Source of the DNA: Paenibacillus algorifonticola
GTDB taxonomy: Bacteria; Bacillota; Bacilli; Paenibacillales; Paenibacillaceae
DNA: 64,000 nucleotides
Reading direction: 5' to 3'
Assembly: GCF_000971975.1 (NCBI RefSeq)
Contig: NZ_LAQO01000017.1
Coordinates: forward strand, 124,001-188,000
The notes beneath the pieces were generated by a model. That model ran no database searches. It was not told the origin of the DNA and saw nothing but the letters and a program-made list of their open reading frames with translations. Positions 26,030 to 34,943 of the stretch are shown here, piece after piece. How positions within the stretch are numbered: position 1 is the first letter of the stretch; the number at the start of each line of letters is the position of its first letter. The position numbers and the translations under genes were made by a program.

Positions 26030-27919
26030 TTAAACATTCGAAAGACTCATGATTTCATGTTTAAGATCATTATACCTTTTTTCTATATATACTAAATCTT
26101 CAAAATATGATTTTGGATTGTCAGATATTTTTAAACGATATTCATCTTTATCTATTATGTATTTATATGAATTTTCTAAGATAGCAAGAGGATTTGTATC
26201 TGTTTTATTGTAATATTTTTTTATGGAAATTTTAACTAAAAACAACGTTTTAGCACAAAGAATAATATGCATTTTCCGTAAAAGAAGCGGATTACAAATC
26301 TCTAAATTTTTAAAAAGTTTTAAAAAGTCGCTATATTGCTCTAAACGGCCTTTAACAGAAGCGTAATATGGGATGGAGATACTGCCATCTCCGATGCTGA
26401 TATTTTCATAGTCAGCCTCTTCAACCGCTCCCTCTTGTATTAAATTAATAGAAGTTCCTAGAGCAACACCGAATTGGCAAACCAGCAATTCCCAAAACAT
26501 GTGTGGATACCAATAGCAAACGCTGTTATCCAGATTTTCTTTTACAAACTCGGTACCTTTATGTTTTTTGAGGATCTCATTGTTATAAATAATTCCCGAC
26601 ATATAGTTTGAAGTTAACATATATTTCAACAAGGCTGGTTCCCCGGCTGCTGCTGTATTATCCAATTGTCTACTCTGGGTGGTAGAGGATGTTCTCATTA
26701 GTGCTATCGTTTCAGTTGATTTGTTTAACATATTCATAATTTGATCTAGCACATCTAAATTTACCAGATCCTCATCACTAACTAATAAAACAAATTTTCC
26801 TTCCGCCATATCTATTACTTTGCTGCAGTTAATCGCAAACCCTTGATTTTTATCGAAAGCAAAGTATTTTAGCCGAGCATCATCCAATTGCCCGATCTTA
26901 GCATAGAAATCCATTGTTTCATTCTCAGTACCGTTATTGGATATAATAAATTCAATTTCTTCATCATAATAAGTTCCCATTAAATGCTTAATATTATCAT
27001 AAGCCCGGCTTCCTCTATTAAAGCTTGGAATACAAATGCTTAATAAAACTCGATCACCTGCTCGATTCGCTTTGTCTAAGCGGTAGGCATGGATGTTATC
27101 AATGAGTAGCTGCGGATTGTTAGCATCATCAGCAAGATCAACTATATTTCTAGGAAGATAGGCATTTGATTGTTTAAAATAGTTATTTGCACCGTCATAG
27201 CTATCAAAAATCATTACATTAGACAGAATATCTTTATTTAGTAAAGCGCCTTGAAGGCAGGAAAGCCATTTCTCGATTTCTTTTACTACAATGTATGCTT
27301 TCTTATTTTCTTTTTTGATTGTATTCGTACAAGTTAAAATATTAGTCCAGCTCCAGTTCTCCACAATTAGATAATCAGCGAATGCATCAGACGGAGGAAC
27401 TGGTTGTATATCTATAAATTTGAAAAGAACGATTTTTTCAAGGATTTGTTTGTTTTCCTTATGATAAAGGTAGTATTCATCGGCGTTACCTGTAGGAAGC
27501 AGCCAATAAGGAAGCTCTTCAACAGGTATGTTTTTGGTCATGCTCAGAAAACCATTTGACTGCAAAAATTGTATATTTGCTTCATAGACAGCTTGATATT
27601 CTTGTAAGTTAGGCTCAATAAATGCTGCCATCAAAATTTCTTCTATTTTTTCTTGGGAATATCCATGATTTTGTGCCTTAATCAGCATCTCAAAAAAATA
27701 CTCATATTGAGACATTCCAAAAAGTGAAAATGCAAATGATGAATAGACGTCTGCTTTCATATTAGAATCGGATTCATATGTAGATTCCTCCAGTATATTA
27801 ACTAAGTGAATATAGCGATCTATCGCAAGATCCGCTGTACCGGATTCTAAAAGCTGATCTATTTCGTACAAAGCTTGAGAAATTTGTTGACGGTTGTGCT
27901 GAATAGTGTTTTTTTTCAT
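26030..27919 (-). CDS. Family 2 glycosyltransferase with long helical N-terminal region
   Basis: 629 residues. Residues ~290-500 form a GT-A glycosyltransferase domain: LLSICIPSFNRG start, IEFIISNNGTENET, FDKNQGFAINCSKVI, and LLVSDEDLV as the DxD-type metal site. The ~290 residues before it look helical with tetratricopeptide-like periodicity plus a small alpha/beta part; the tail is helical. No membrane span, so it acts in the cytoplasm or at the membrane face, transferring a sugar to an unknown acceptor. The gene is much more AT-rich than both flanks and stands alone, which suggests transfer. It is preceded by AGAAGGTGA eleven bases before the ATG. Confidence 0.8.
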   Translation of the reverse strand: MKKNTIQHNRQQISQALYEIDQLLESGTADLAIDRYIHLVNILEESTYESDSNMKADVYSSFAFSLFGMSQYEYFFEMLIKAQNHGYSQEKIEEILMAAFIEPNLQEYQAVYEANIQFLQSNGFLSMTKNIPVEELPYWLLPTGNADEYYLYHKENKQILEKIVLFKFIDIQPVPPSDAFADYLIVENWSWTNILTCTNTIKKENKKAYIVVKEIEKWLSCLQGALLNKDILSNVMIFDSYDGANNYFKQSNAYLPRNIVDLADDANNPQLLIDNIHAYRLDKANRAGDRVLLSICIPSFNRGSRAYDNIKHLMGTYYDEEIEFIISNNGTENETMDFYAKIGQLDDARLKYFAFDKNQGFAINCSKVIDMAEGKFVLLVSDEDLVNLDVLDQIMNMLNKSTETIALMRTSSTTQSRQLDNTAAAGEPALLKYMLTSNYMSGIIYNNEILKKHKGTEFVKENLDNSVCYWYPHMFWELLVCQFGVALGTSINLIQEGAVEEADYENISIGDGSISIPYYASVKGRLEQYSDFLKLFKNLEICNPLLLRKMHIILCAKTLFLVKISIKKYYNKTDTNPLAILENSYKYIIDKDEYRLKISDNPKSYFEDLVYIEKRYNDLKHEIMSLSNV

Positions 27920-28027
27920 CGTACGGAATTCACCTTCTTATTTTTTTTGTATCGTAATAACATAATGTCTCTCTATACTATTCGGTTATAAATTGAAAAT
28001 AGATTAGAGAGTTCAGGAGGAATGCTC

Positions 28028-28269
28028 ATGAAAAACATGTCTTACACCATCTGGATTGAAGCGGAGCAGTGGGAAAACGGCTGGGATATCCATGATGACA
28101 ACACAGATGCTATCGTCACATTTGAAAATGGGGCAGCGATATGCTGCTGGTAGACGAATGCAGCCGCTCACGAATTGAGGAAGTCATCAAGCATCTGATC
28201 GACGAGGATGATTTTGAAAAAATCTTTGACCGTTGCGAGGAATTCGGAGAGGACAATACAGACGAATAA
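28028..28269 (+). pseudogene. Small conserved-type protein gene broken by a frame change/internal deletion
   Basis: ATG 28028 has AGGAGG seven bases upstream and encodes MKNMSYTIWIEAEQWENGWD and on to TFENG, then meets a TAG at 28151. A second frame, offset by one base, continues with good coding character from about 28129 (W-G-S-D-M-L-L-V-D-E, then an acidic helix IEEVIKHLIDEDDFEKIF) to a TAA at 28267. The two halves look like the ends of one small acidic protein. From memory, related proteins have more residues between the halves, so the likely event is an internal deletion at a short TGG repeat; a sequencing error in the GGGG run cannot be excluded. Confidence 0.6.
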
Positions 28270-28365
28270 TGAACGCTTAGTCGTAGTATTCACGCGTGCT
28301 CCATGCTATCATTAAGAAGAAAAGAAACAGCTTTTAAAGCAATACCATACTAACGGAGGTGTTTT

Positions 28366-29382
28366 ATGAAAGCGCTATTTATTGGAGGAACGGGTACGAT
28401 TAGTTCTGCCATTACGAAGCAGTTAGTAGAGAGTGGATGCGAGCTTTATCTTTTGAACCGGGGAACAAGAAATGCTGATTTACCAGCAGGTGTACATAGC
28501 ATTAAAGCAGATATTAATAATGAGGCACAGGTAGCAGAGCTTATTGCCGATCTGTCATTTGATGTAGTTGCGGATTTTATCGCCTTCAAGCCAGAGCAGC
28601 TGGAGCGGGATTACCGCTTATTCAAGGGAAAAACCAAGCAGTTTATGTTTATTAGCTCAGCTTCAGCCTATCAGACACCGTTTTCTGATTATCGCATCAC
28701 CGAAGGAACGCCATTATCCAATCCCTATTGGGAATATTCCCGCAACAAAATTGCATGTGAAGAGTATTTGACCAAGCAGTACCGCGAGCAAGGCTTCCCG
28801 ATCACGATTGTAAGGCCAAGCCATACGTACGACGAGCGCTCGATTCCGCTGGGCGTGCATGGCAATAACGGAAGCTGGCAGGTCGCAAGGCGTATGCTTG
28901 AAAATAAACCGGTCATTATCCATGGTGACGGCACGTCCCTCTGGACGATGACGCATAACAGCGATTTTGCTAAAGGCTTCATCGGACTGATGGGCAACAT
29001 TCATGCGATTGGCGAATCCATTCATATTACGTCGGATGAGTCGGTAACCTGGAATCAAATTTATGAAATCATCGCTGATGCGCTAGGTGTGAAGCTGAAT
29101 GCGGTTCATGTGGCTTCTGAATTTCTGGCTGCGAGCAGCAAATACGATTTCCGGGGCGGCTTGCTGGGCGACAAGGCGAACTCCGTCGTCTTTGACAATG
29201 CGAAGCTGAAAAGACTCGTTCCTGAGTTTGCAGCTACGACGCGGCTTGATCAAGGCATCAAGCAGACAGTTGCCCACATTCTGGCGAATCCGGAGCATCA
29301 GAAGGTGGACGAGGAATTCGATCTCTGGTGCGATAAAGTTGTAAATGCCCTGGCTGCTGCCGAAAAGGCGCTAGCCGAATAG
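28366..29382 (+). CDS. NAD-dependent epimerase/dehydratase (extended SDR)
   Basis: 338 residues. The N-terminal nucleotide-binding motif is FIGGTGTISSAI; the catalytic Tyr-x-x-x-Lys is YSRNK in WEYSRNKIACEEYL; IVRPSHTYDERS is a typical substrate-side motif. These define the atypical/extended short-chain reductase group that acts on nucleotide sugars or related compounds; the actual substrate is unknown. ATG start with CGGAGG upstream. No obvious pathway partners nearby; the next gene is on the opposite strand. Confidence 0.87.
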   Translation: MKALFIGGTGTISSAITKQLVESGCELYLLNRGTRNADLPAGVHSIKADINNEAQVAELIADLSFDVVADFIAFKPEQLERDYRLFKGKTKQFMFISSASAYQTPFSDYRITEGTPLSNPYWEYSRNKIACEEYLTKQYREQGFPITIVRPSHTYDERSIPLGVHGNNGSWQVARRMLENKPVIIHGDGTSLWTMTHNSDFAKGFIGLMGNIHAIGESIHITSDESVTWNQIYEIIADALGVKLNAVHVASEFLAASSKYDFRGGLLGDKANSVVFDNAKLKRLVPEFAATTRLDQGIKQTVAHILANPEHQKVDEEFDLWCDKVVNALAAAEKALAE

Positions 29383-29401
29383 CTAGTTCAAAGCGGCTGC
29401 T

Positions 29402-30451
29402 TCAGCATGATGCTTGTTTCTCATGCTTGAGCAGCCAGTTTTTTCGAGACAATCCGCCTCCGTAGCCGCCCAACTCACCGTTCGAATTAATAACGCGATG
29501 ACAGGGGATGATGATAGCCAGCTGATTGGCACCATTGGCCTGTGCGACCGCGCGAAAGGCTGTCGGTTTTTCAAGTGCGACCGCAATGTCAGAGTAGGAG
29601 CGGGTTTCGCCCGGCGGTATCTGCACCAGCTGTGCCCACACGCTTTGCTGAAACGGCGAGCCTAATAAAAATAGCGGCGTCTTAAAATCCGACAATTTCC
29701 CGTCAAAATAAAGCTCCAGCTCCTGTTCAATGGATTGAATGGATGCGGTTGTACCGGGAATGATCGCGGATTTTGTCCTTTTGCGCAGCCGCTCGACCTC
29801 GCGCTCAAGGCCCCTCCGATCTACAAACTCCAATAAATACAAGTGCTGCTCATCGCCAATGGCCATCATCGGGCCGAGCCGCGTATCGATCCAAGCGGCT
29901 TTTAGCACCTTGCTATCTTCCAATAAAGTAGGAGCTGCGCCCATAATTCGTGAAAAAGCATCACGAAACCCGCTGCTGGATTCATAGCCGGTTGTGAGCT
30001 GCGTATCAATAACCGATTGGCCAGATCTAATGTTTTTCAAGGCGATTCCCATACGGCGGGCACGGGCATATTCGACGAAGGTCATGCCGAAGCGCTGTTT
30101 AAATTGGCGGCGAGCCGTTGATTCATCGACGGACAAATTTTTGAAATCCTGTCCCTTCCAGCGTTTTTCCGGGTTTTGCTCCACCGCTTCAACGAGCAGA
30201 CGAACGACCTCTGACACCTGATTCGGATGGGAAAGCGGCTGGCAGCGCTGACAAGGACGGAAAGAAGCAAGCAATGCCTGCTGGGCCGTTTCATAAAACT
30301 CGCAGTTTTCAAACTTGGGCTTGCGAGCCGGACAGGTTGGCCTGCAAAATACTCCGGTCGTTTTGACTCCAACATAAAAAACGCCCTCATATTCGGTATT
30401 TTTCTCCACTAAGGCAAGGTAGCATTCGGGATAACGTTCGGCAGGTATCAT
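29402..30451 (-). CDS. ada: Bifunctional Ada: DNA alkylation repair methyltransferase and AraC-type regulator
   Basis: 349 residues with the three classic parts. The N-terminal zinc domain has Cys36, Cys40, Cys67 and Cys70 (CRPTCPAR, FRPCQRC), of which the first accepts methyl groups from phosphotriesters. The middle, residues ~80-180, is an AraC-like helix-turn-helix region (STARRQFKQRFGMTFVEYARARRM, TGYESSSGFRDAF). The C-terminal domain has the IIPCHRV active site with Cys317, which removes O6-methylguanine adducts, and the helix-turn-helix PTAFRAVAQANGANQL. Self-methylation normally turns Ada into an activator of its own regulon. Starts after AAGGGGCG. Confidence 0.95.
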   Translation of the reverse strand: MIPAERYPECYLALVEKNTEYEGVFYVGVKTTGVFCRPTCPARKPKFENCEFYETAQQALLASFRPCQRCQPLSHPNQVSEVVRLLVEAVEQNPEKRWKGQDFKNLSVDESTARRQFKQRFGMTFVEYARARRMGIALKNIRSGQSVIDTQLTTGYESSSGFRDAFSRIMGAAPTLLEDSKVLKAAWIDTRLGPMMAIGDEQHLYLLEFVDRRGLEREVERLRKRTKSAIIPGTTASIQSIEQELELYFDGKLSDFKTPLFLLGSPFQQSVWAQLVQIPPGETRSYSDIAVALEKPTAFRAVAQANGANQLAIIIPCHRVINSNGELGGYGGGLSRKNWLLKHEKQASC

Positions 30452-30563
30452 GGCATTCGCCCCTTACTTTTCTGATGGATTTTATTATATAGCTTCCTGA
30501 CAGCCGCTGCAGCCGAAAATCAGGCATTGATTTTTCCGTGCAGAGGTGCAGCATGGTTTTTTG

Positions 30564-30664
30564 AAATATAAGAATTTATAAGTTGTAGCTTATAAATAGG
30601 ACTTATATTTCACCGCGAAACGGCAGCTTTACCGCCGGAGGATGGCTTCAGCCGTTTACGCTTG
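30564..30664 (+). repeat. 101-bp two-hairpin dispersed repeat, copy A
   Basis: One of three copies with exactly the same length and orientation (others at 46914 and 57215). The left half is AT-rich with AAATATAAG near one end and CTTATATTT closing the hairpin (here one base altered); the right half is a GC-rich hairpin opened by GAAACGGC and closed by GCCGTTT, ending CGCTTG. This copy is the most divergent. Its right end lies in the promoter of the PhnA-like gene. Confidence 0.85.
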
Positions 30665-30683
30665 CTATATTCCCGTTTATAAT
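30655..30683 (+). promoter_or_regulatory. Candidate promoter built on the right end of repeat copy A
   Basis: TTTACG at 30655-30660, inside the repeat, is separated by 17 bases from a perfect TATAAT at 30678-30683. The PhnA-like gene starts 57 bases further on. Confidence 0.55.
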
Positions 30684-30740
30684 GAAACTTCCAAGTGAAG
30701 TCGTAACGATTAAAGTAACAGGAATGGAGGACATTATCAT

Positions 30741-31082
30741 ATGTCTAGCTTGCCAAATTGTCCACAGTGTCAGTCACCATATACATACGAGGATGGGCTG
30801 ATGCTCGTTTGCCCGGAATGCGCGCATGAATGGAATGAAAATGCGCAGGATGGTGCGAATGAAGAGGAGAAGGTTGTAAAAGATTCGAACGGCAATGTAC
30901 TGAGCGACGGTGATTCGGTCACGGTCATTAAAGATTTGAAGGTCAAAGGCAGCTCGCTCGTCGTCAAAATTGGCACCAAGGTCAAAAACATCCGTCTCGT
31001 CGACGGCGATCATGATATTGATTGCAAAATTGACGGTTTTGGCGCCATGAAGCTGAAATCAGAGTTTGTTAAAAAAATATAG
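30741..31082 (+). CDS. PhnA/YjdM-type zinc-ribbon protein
   Basis: 113 residues. The N-terminal zinc ribbon is [13 protein letters not shown]...CPECAHEW (four cysteines), followed by an acidic linker and a compact beta domain with [18 protein letters not shown] and [20 protein letters not shown], the PhnA signature. Despite the old name, the family has no shown role in phosphonate use, and its function is not known. GGAGG precedes the ATG. It is 24 bases from the luciferase-like oxidoreductase gene and probably cotranscribed with it. Confidence 0.9.
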   Translation: MSSLPNCPQCQSPYTYEDGLMLVCPECAHEWNENAQDGANEEEKVVKDSNGNVLSDGDSVTVIKDLKVKGSSLVVKIGTKVKNIRLVDGDHDIDCKIDGFGAMKLKSEFVKKI

Positions 31083-31106
31083 AGTGGAAGCAGGAGGGAT
31101 TTTACG

Positions 31107-32171
31107 GTGGAAATAGGCATTAGTACGTTTGTCGAAACCTCACCCGATGTAGAGACCGGAGAGGTTATGAGCCATGCTCAGCGTATTCGCGAGGTCGTTG
31201 AAGAAATCGTGCTTGCGGATCAGGTTGGGCTTGATGTTTATGGAGTAGGGGAGCATCATCGCCAAGATTATGCGGCCTCCTCTCCAGTTGTTATTTTGGC
31301 GGCAGCTGCCGCACAAACGAAGCAGATTCGATTGACGAGCGCCGTTACGGTGCTGTCTTCCGCTGATCCTGTGCGCGTGTTTCAGGATTTTGCTACGCTG
31401 GACGGCATTTCAAACGGACGTGCGGAAATTATGGCAGGACGCGGCTCCTTCATTGAATCGTTTCCGTTGTTCGGCTATGATCTGGACCACTATAATGAGC
31501 TGTTTGATGAGAAGCTGGCGCTGCTGCTGAAAATTCGTGAATCTGAGAAGGTAACCTGGGAAGGCGGCCACCGCCCGGCCATTAACAATCTTGGCGTTTA
31601 CCCACGCCCCGTTCAGAACCCTTTGCCGGTATGGATTGGCAGCGGCGGCAATCAGGAATCGGTTGTCCGCGCGGGCCTGCTCGGACTGCCGCTTGTTCTC
31701 GCTATTATCGGGGGCAGTCCGATGAATTTTGCGCCTCTGGTGCAGCTGTATAAAAGAGCCGCCGCCCATGCGGGGCATGATGCCTCGAAGCTGCCCATCG
31801 CTTCGCACTCGCATGGCTTTATTGCGGAGACGACGCAGCTTGCCGCGGACACGTTTTTCCCATCGACGCAAGCGGTTATGAATGTGCTTGGCAAAGAGCG
31901 GGGCTGGGGGCATTATGACCGTTCCAGCTTTGACGCTGCCCGCAGCATTGAAGGCGCGCTTTATGTAGGCGATCCGGAGACGGTTGCCCGCAAAATAATT
32001 AACCTGCGCAAGCATGTCGGCATTACAAGGTTTTTGCTCCATACGCCGCTTGGTACGATGCCGCATGAGGACGTGATGAACGCGATCAAGCTGCTTGGCA
32101 CGGAGGTTGCACCGCGAGTGCGCGAAGAAATTGCCAAGTGGGAAGCGGAAAACGAAGGAAAGACGAACTAA
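31107..32171 (+). CDS. Luciferase-like (LLM class) flavin-dependent oxidoreductase
   Basis: 354 residues from a GTG start with GCAGGAGG upstream. Bacterial-luciferase-like TIM barrel signs: GVGEHHRQDYAASSPVVILAAAA, VLSSADPVRVFQDFATLDGIS, GRAEIMAGRGSFIESFPLFGYD and PLPVWIGSGGNQESVVRA. It should use reduced flavin and O2 to oxidise a small molecule, which cannot be named. Second gene of a two-gene unit with the PhnA-like protein; a terminator follows. Confidence 0.9.
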   Translation: MEIGISTFVETSPDVETGEVMSHAQRIREVVEEIVLADQVGLDVYGVGEHHRQDYAASSPVVILAAAAAQTKQIRLTSAVTVLSSADPVRVFQDFATLDGISNGRAEIMAGRGSFIESFPLFGYDLDHYNELFDEKLALLLKIRESEKVTWEGGHRPAINNLGVYPRPVQNPLPVWIGSGGNQESVVRAGLLGLPLVLAIIGGSPMNFAPLVQLYKRAAAHAGHDASKLPIASHSHGFIAETTQLAADTFFPSTQAVMNVLGKERGWGHYDRSSFDAARSIEGALYVGDPETVARKIINLRKHVGITRFLLHTPLGTMPHEDVMNAIKLLGTEVAPRVREEIAKWEAENEGKTN

Positions 32172-32221
32172 AGACGAACTATAGCCACATCAAAAAAGAG
32201 ACATGCATAAGGCAAGAAGAG

Positions 32222-32254
32222 AAGGAATCCATGGAAACTTGGGTTCCTTTTTAT
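32222..32254 (+). terminator. Terminator after LLM oxidoreductase gene
   Basis: AAGGAATCCA / TGGGTTCCTT stem with an eight-base loop, then T residues. Confidence 0.8.
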
Positions 32255-32402
32255 TTTAAGACTACTTCTACTAAATCATAATCAGACTAATGCTTATCCT
32301 CCTCTACAAAGAAAAAATCAAGTACTGGGTATTCGAGAATATGTATAGATTCCCATTTTTCGAACATATTAAAACCAGCAAACCTATAAGGAGGCAGAAG
32401 CT

Positions 32403-33935
32403 TTGACGAACTCAATAGCATTCCCAACGTTTCCAGAGGCGTATTGGCAGGCTTCTTGCGACACGGTTCAGGAATTCCCTGCACTAAAGCACAATCACGA
32501 AACAGATGTTGCTGTAATTGGCGGCGGGATCTCGGGTATCACTACGGCATATGTTCTAGCAAAAGCTGGTTTTAAAGTTGCATTAATTGAGGCTGGCAGG
32601 CTTCTGAATGGCACAACGGGCCATACGACCGCCAAAATCACCGCCCAACATGACCTGATCTATGATGAATTAATCCAGCGTGAAGGAAAAGAAAAAGCCT
32701 CACTCTATTACCAGGCGAATATGGATGCGCTGCAATTTATTCGATCAACGGTCAAACAGCTTAATATGGATTGCGGCTTTGAGGAACAGGATGCGTGTAT
32801 TTACACGAACACGGACAGCGGACTTTCTAAATTGGAGAAAGAGCTCCAAGCCTATAATACATTGGGCATTCCCAGCTCTTATCAGAAAAGCATTTCATTG
32901 CCCATTCCAGCGCTAGGTGCCATAACGATGCCTCTTCAAGCACAGTTTCACCCCCTGCGTTATTTGTCTGCTCTCGTAAAGGAGTTCGTGAACATAGGCG
33001 GAGAGGTGTTCGAGTATACAACAGCCTTCGATATTGAAAATGGATCAACCGCCAAAATAATAACAAGAGATGGCTATCACGTAAGCTGCCGGTATGTGGT
33101 TAGCTGTACACATTTCCCGTTTCATGACGGAGGCGGGTTTTATTTTGCAAGAATGCATGCTGATCGCTCCTACGTTCTCGGTGTTAAATTAGACGAAGCG
33201 TATCCGAGCGGCATGTATTTGAGCGCTGATGAACCCAAACGATCTATTCGCAGTGTGCAAACCGACAATGGGGACAGACTCGTTCTTATCGGAGGCCAGA
33301 GCCATAAGACGGGACAAGGCATATGCACCATTAATCATTATGAAGCCTTGCAGCAGTTTGCCGCGGAACATTTCAAGCTCAAGGAGATCAGCTATAGATG
33401 GTCTGCGCAGGATCTTGTCACAGGAGACAAAATACCATTCATTGGACCGTTAACAAGCTCAGTTTCCAATGTGTATGTCGCCACGGGATATCGCAAATGG
33501 GGAATGACATCGGGAACGGCCGCTGCTCTCCTGCTTAGAGATTTGCTGCTGGAGAAGGAGAACCCTTATATAGAGCTGTATTCTCCTTCACGATCGCTTA
33601 GCTGGCACACGGTACAAAAACTGGTCTCCGACAATGTCGATGTAGCAAAGCATTTAATAGCAGGCAAGCTTGAAATGGTCCATAGAAAGCCAGAAGAGCT
33701 GCTCAAGGATGAAGGGGGAGCTATTACGCTCCATGGCCGAAGAGCGGGTGGTTATCGAGACAAGGAGGACCAGCTTCACCTGGTCGATACCACGTGTACG
33801 CATATGGGTTGTGAGGTCGAGTGGAATGACGGGGAACGCACTTGGGACTGTCCATGCCACGGCTCGCGCTTCTCCTACGAAGGTGATGTTATGGAGGGGC
33901 CTGCCAAGCAGCCGTTGACACGACTGCACTTGTAA
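32403..33935 (+). CDS. FAD-dependent oxidoreductase with C-terminal Rieske domain (YhfW-like)
   Basis: 510 residues from TTG 32403, eight bases after AAGGAGG. An N-terminal FAD-binding motif (VAVIGGGISGITTAYVLAKAG) starts near residue 37 in a DadA/glycine-oxidase-like fold, with TGYRKWGMTSGTAAA as the second FAD contact. The last ~85 residues are a Rieske iron-sulfur domain: CTHMGC and CPCHGSRF give the two Cys and two His ligands. B. subtilis YhfW has the same architecture. It is expected to pass electrons between an amine or amino-acid-like substrate, FAD and the 2Fe-2S cluster; the substrate is unknown. Single-gene unit. Confidence 0.92.
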   Translation: MTNSIAFPTFPEAYWQASCDTVQEFPALKHNHETDVAVIGGGISGITTAYVLAKAGFKVALIEAGRLLNGTTGHTTAKITAQHDLIYDELIQREGKEKASLYYQANMDALQFIRSTVKQLNMDCGFEEQDACIYTNTDSGLSKLEKELQAYNTLGIPSSYQKSISLPIPALGAITMPLQAQFHPLRYLSALVKEFVNIGGEVFEYTTAFDIENGSTAKIITRDGYHVSCRYVVSCTHFPFHDGGGFYFARMHADRSYVLGVKLDEAYPSGMYLSADEPKRSIRSVQTDNGDRLVLIGGQSHKTGQGICTINHYEALQQFAAEHFKLKEISYRWSAQDLVTGDKIPFIGPLTSSVSNVYVATGYRKWGMTSGTAAALLLRDLLLEKENPYIELYSPSRSLSWHTVQKLVSDNVDVAKHLIAGKLEMVHRKPEELLKDEGGAITLHGRRAGGYRDKEDQLHLVDTTCTHMGCEVEWNDGERTWDCPCHGSRFSYEGDVMEGPAKQPLTRLHL

Positions 33936-33995
33936 ACGACAGCCCATCAAACAAAGCAAATACGGTACTGGTCGATCGATTATAGGCTGGAGTTC

Positions 33996-34033
33996 AAGAG
34001 TCTTTGCCGTTCTCAGCGGCAGAGACTCTTTTT
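33996..34033 (+). terminator. Terminator after Rieske/FAD oxidoreductase gene
   Basis: AGAGTCTTTGCCG / CGGCAGAGACTCT stem with a mismatch and T5 tail. Confidence 0.85.
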
Positions 34034-34052
34034 AGTATTCAACAGATGATGA

Positions 34053-34096
34053 GAAAAAGCCCCCGCGCAGGAGATGGCAGTCCGGCGCGAGGGCTT
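34053..34096 (-). terminator. Terminator of the sugar ABC importer operon
   Basis: Read on the minus strand, AAGCCCTCGCGC pairs with GCGCGGGGGCTT and is followed by T residues, just after the last permease gene. Confidence 0.8.
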
Positions 34097-34112
34097 GGGG
34101 GGAGTGTGGCGG

Positions 34113-34943
34113 TCAACCTTTGACCGCGCCAGCTGTAAGGCCGCTGACGATGTATTTCTGTGCGAACAGGTAAAGCACAAGCACGGGGAGAGATGTCATA
34201 ACCAGATCGGCGAAGATCAGGTTCCAGTCCCTGCTGTATTTTCCGTAAAAATTGTAAACAGATAGCGGCATCGTCCAGTCGGAGCTGTCGGTGAGGAAAT
34301 AAAGCGGAATCGTAATATCATTCCATACCGACATAAACACCATAATCGCCACAGTGGCGTTCACCGGAACAATGAGCGGTGTAATAATGCGGAAGAATAC
34401 AGCGAGCATGCTCGCGCCTTCCAGGAAAGCTACTTCATCGAGAGCTCTCGGTATCGATTTGATAAAACCGCTATACAGGAACACGCTGAACGCGACGTTC
34501 AAAGCGGCGTAAATGAATATAACACTCGTAATGCTGCCGTAGAAGCCCAGCCATTGTACGACACGAATCGTCGTAATAATCGACATGGGAGCGATAAGTC
34601 CCATAAAGAAAAACATATACAGGAAGCTCGACAGCTTCGATTCTCTCCGCACCAGAATGAAAGCGGCGGCTGAAGAGGTAATAATGTTGACGATGGAAGA
34701 TACGCCAGTAATCAGCAGGCCATTCAGGAAGGCACGGCCAAGGCCGCCTTCTTTAAAAACCTGCGTATAGTTGGAGAACATCCATTTGTCCGGAAGCGCA
34801 AGCTTAAAGCGCAGTACCTCGGAGCTGGTCATAAAGGAACCGAAAATCATCATCAGCAAAGGCACAATAATGATCAGGGAAGCGACCAGCAGAAAAATTT
34901 CGACGATATAGTTGCGGAGCGCAAGTTTACGTGTGTAACTCAT
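34113..34943 (-). CDS. Carbohydrate ABC importer permease, MalG type
   Basis: 276 residues with six membrane spans. The EAA-loop sequence RALDEVAFLEGASMLAVFFRIITPLIVP near residue 165-195 contacts the ATPase and places it in the CUT1 MalG/LacG/AraQ group. The gene starts on the last base of the upstream permease stop, indicating tight coupling. The operon has a binding protein and two permeases but no ATPase, so like other Bacillota CUT1 systems it probably shares a general MsmX-type ATPase encoded elsewhere. Confidence 0.93.
   Translation of the reverse strand: MSYTRKLALRNYIVEIFLLVASLIIIVPLLMMIFGSFMTSSEVLRFKLALPDKWMFSNYTQVFKEGGLGRAFLNGLLITGVSSIVNIITSSAAAFILVRRESKLSSFLYMFFFMGLIAPMSIITTIRVVQWLGFYGSITSVIFIYAALNVAFSVFLYSGFIKSIPRALDEVAFLEGASMLAVFFRIITPLIVPVNATVAIMVFMSVWNDITIPLYFLTDSSDWTMPLSVYNFYGKYSRDWNLIFADLVMTSLPVLVLYLFAQKYIVSGLTAGAVKG

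Noticed and set aside
28120-28140. Programmed -1 frameshift in the small gene
   Set aside because: No slippery heptamer of the X-XXY-YYZ kind and no following stem-loop; mutation or sequence error is simpler.
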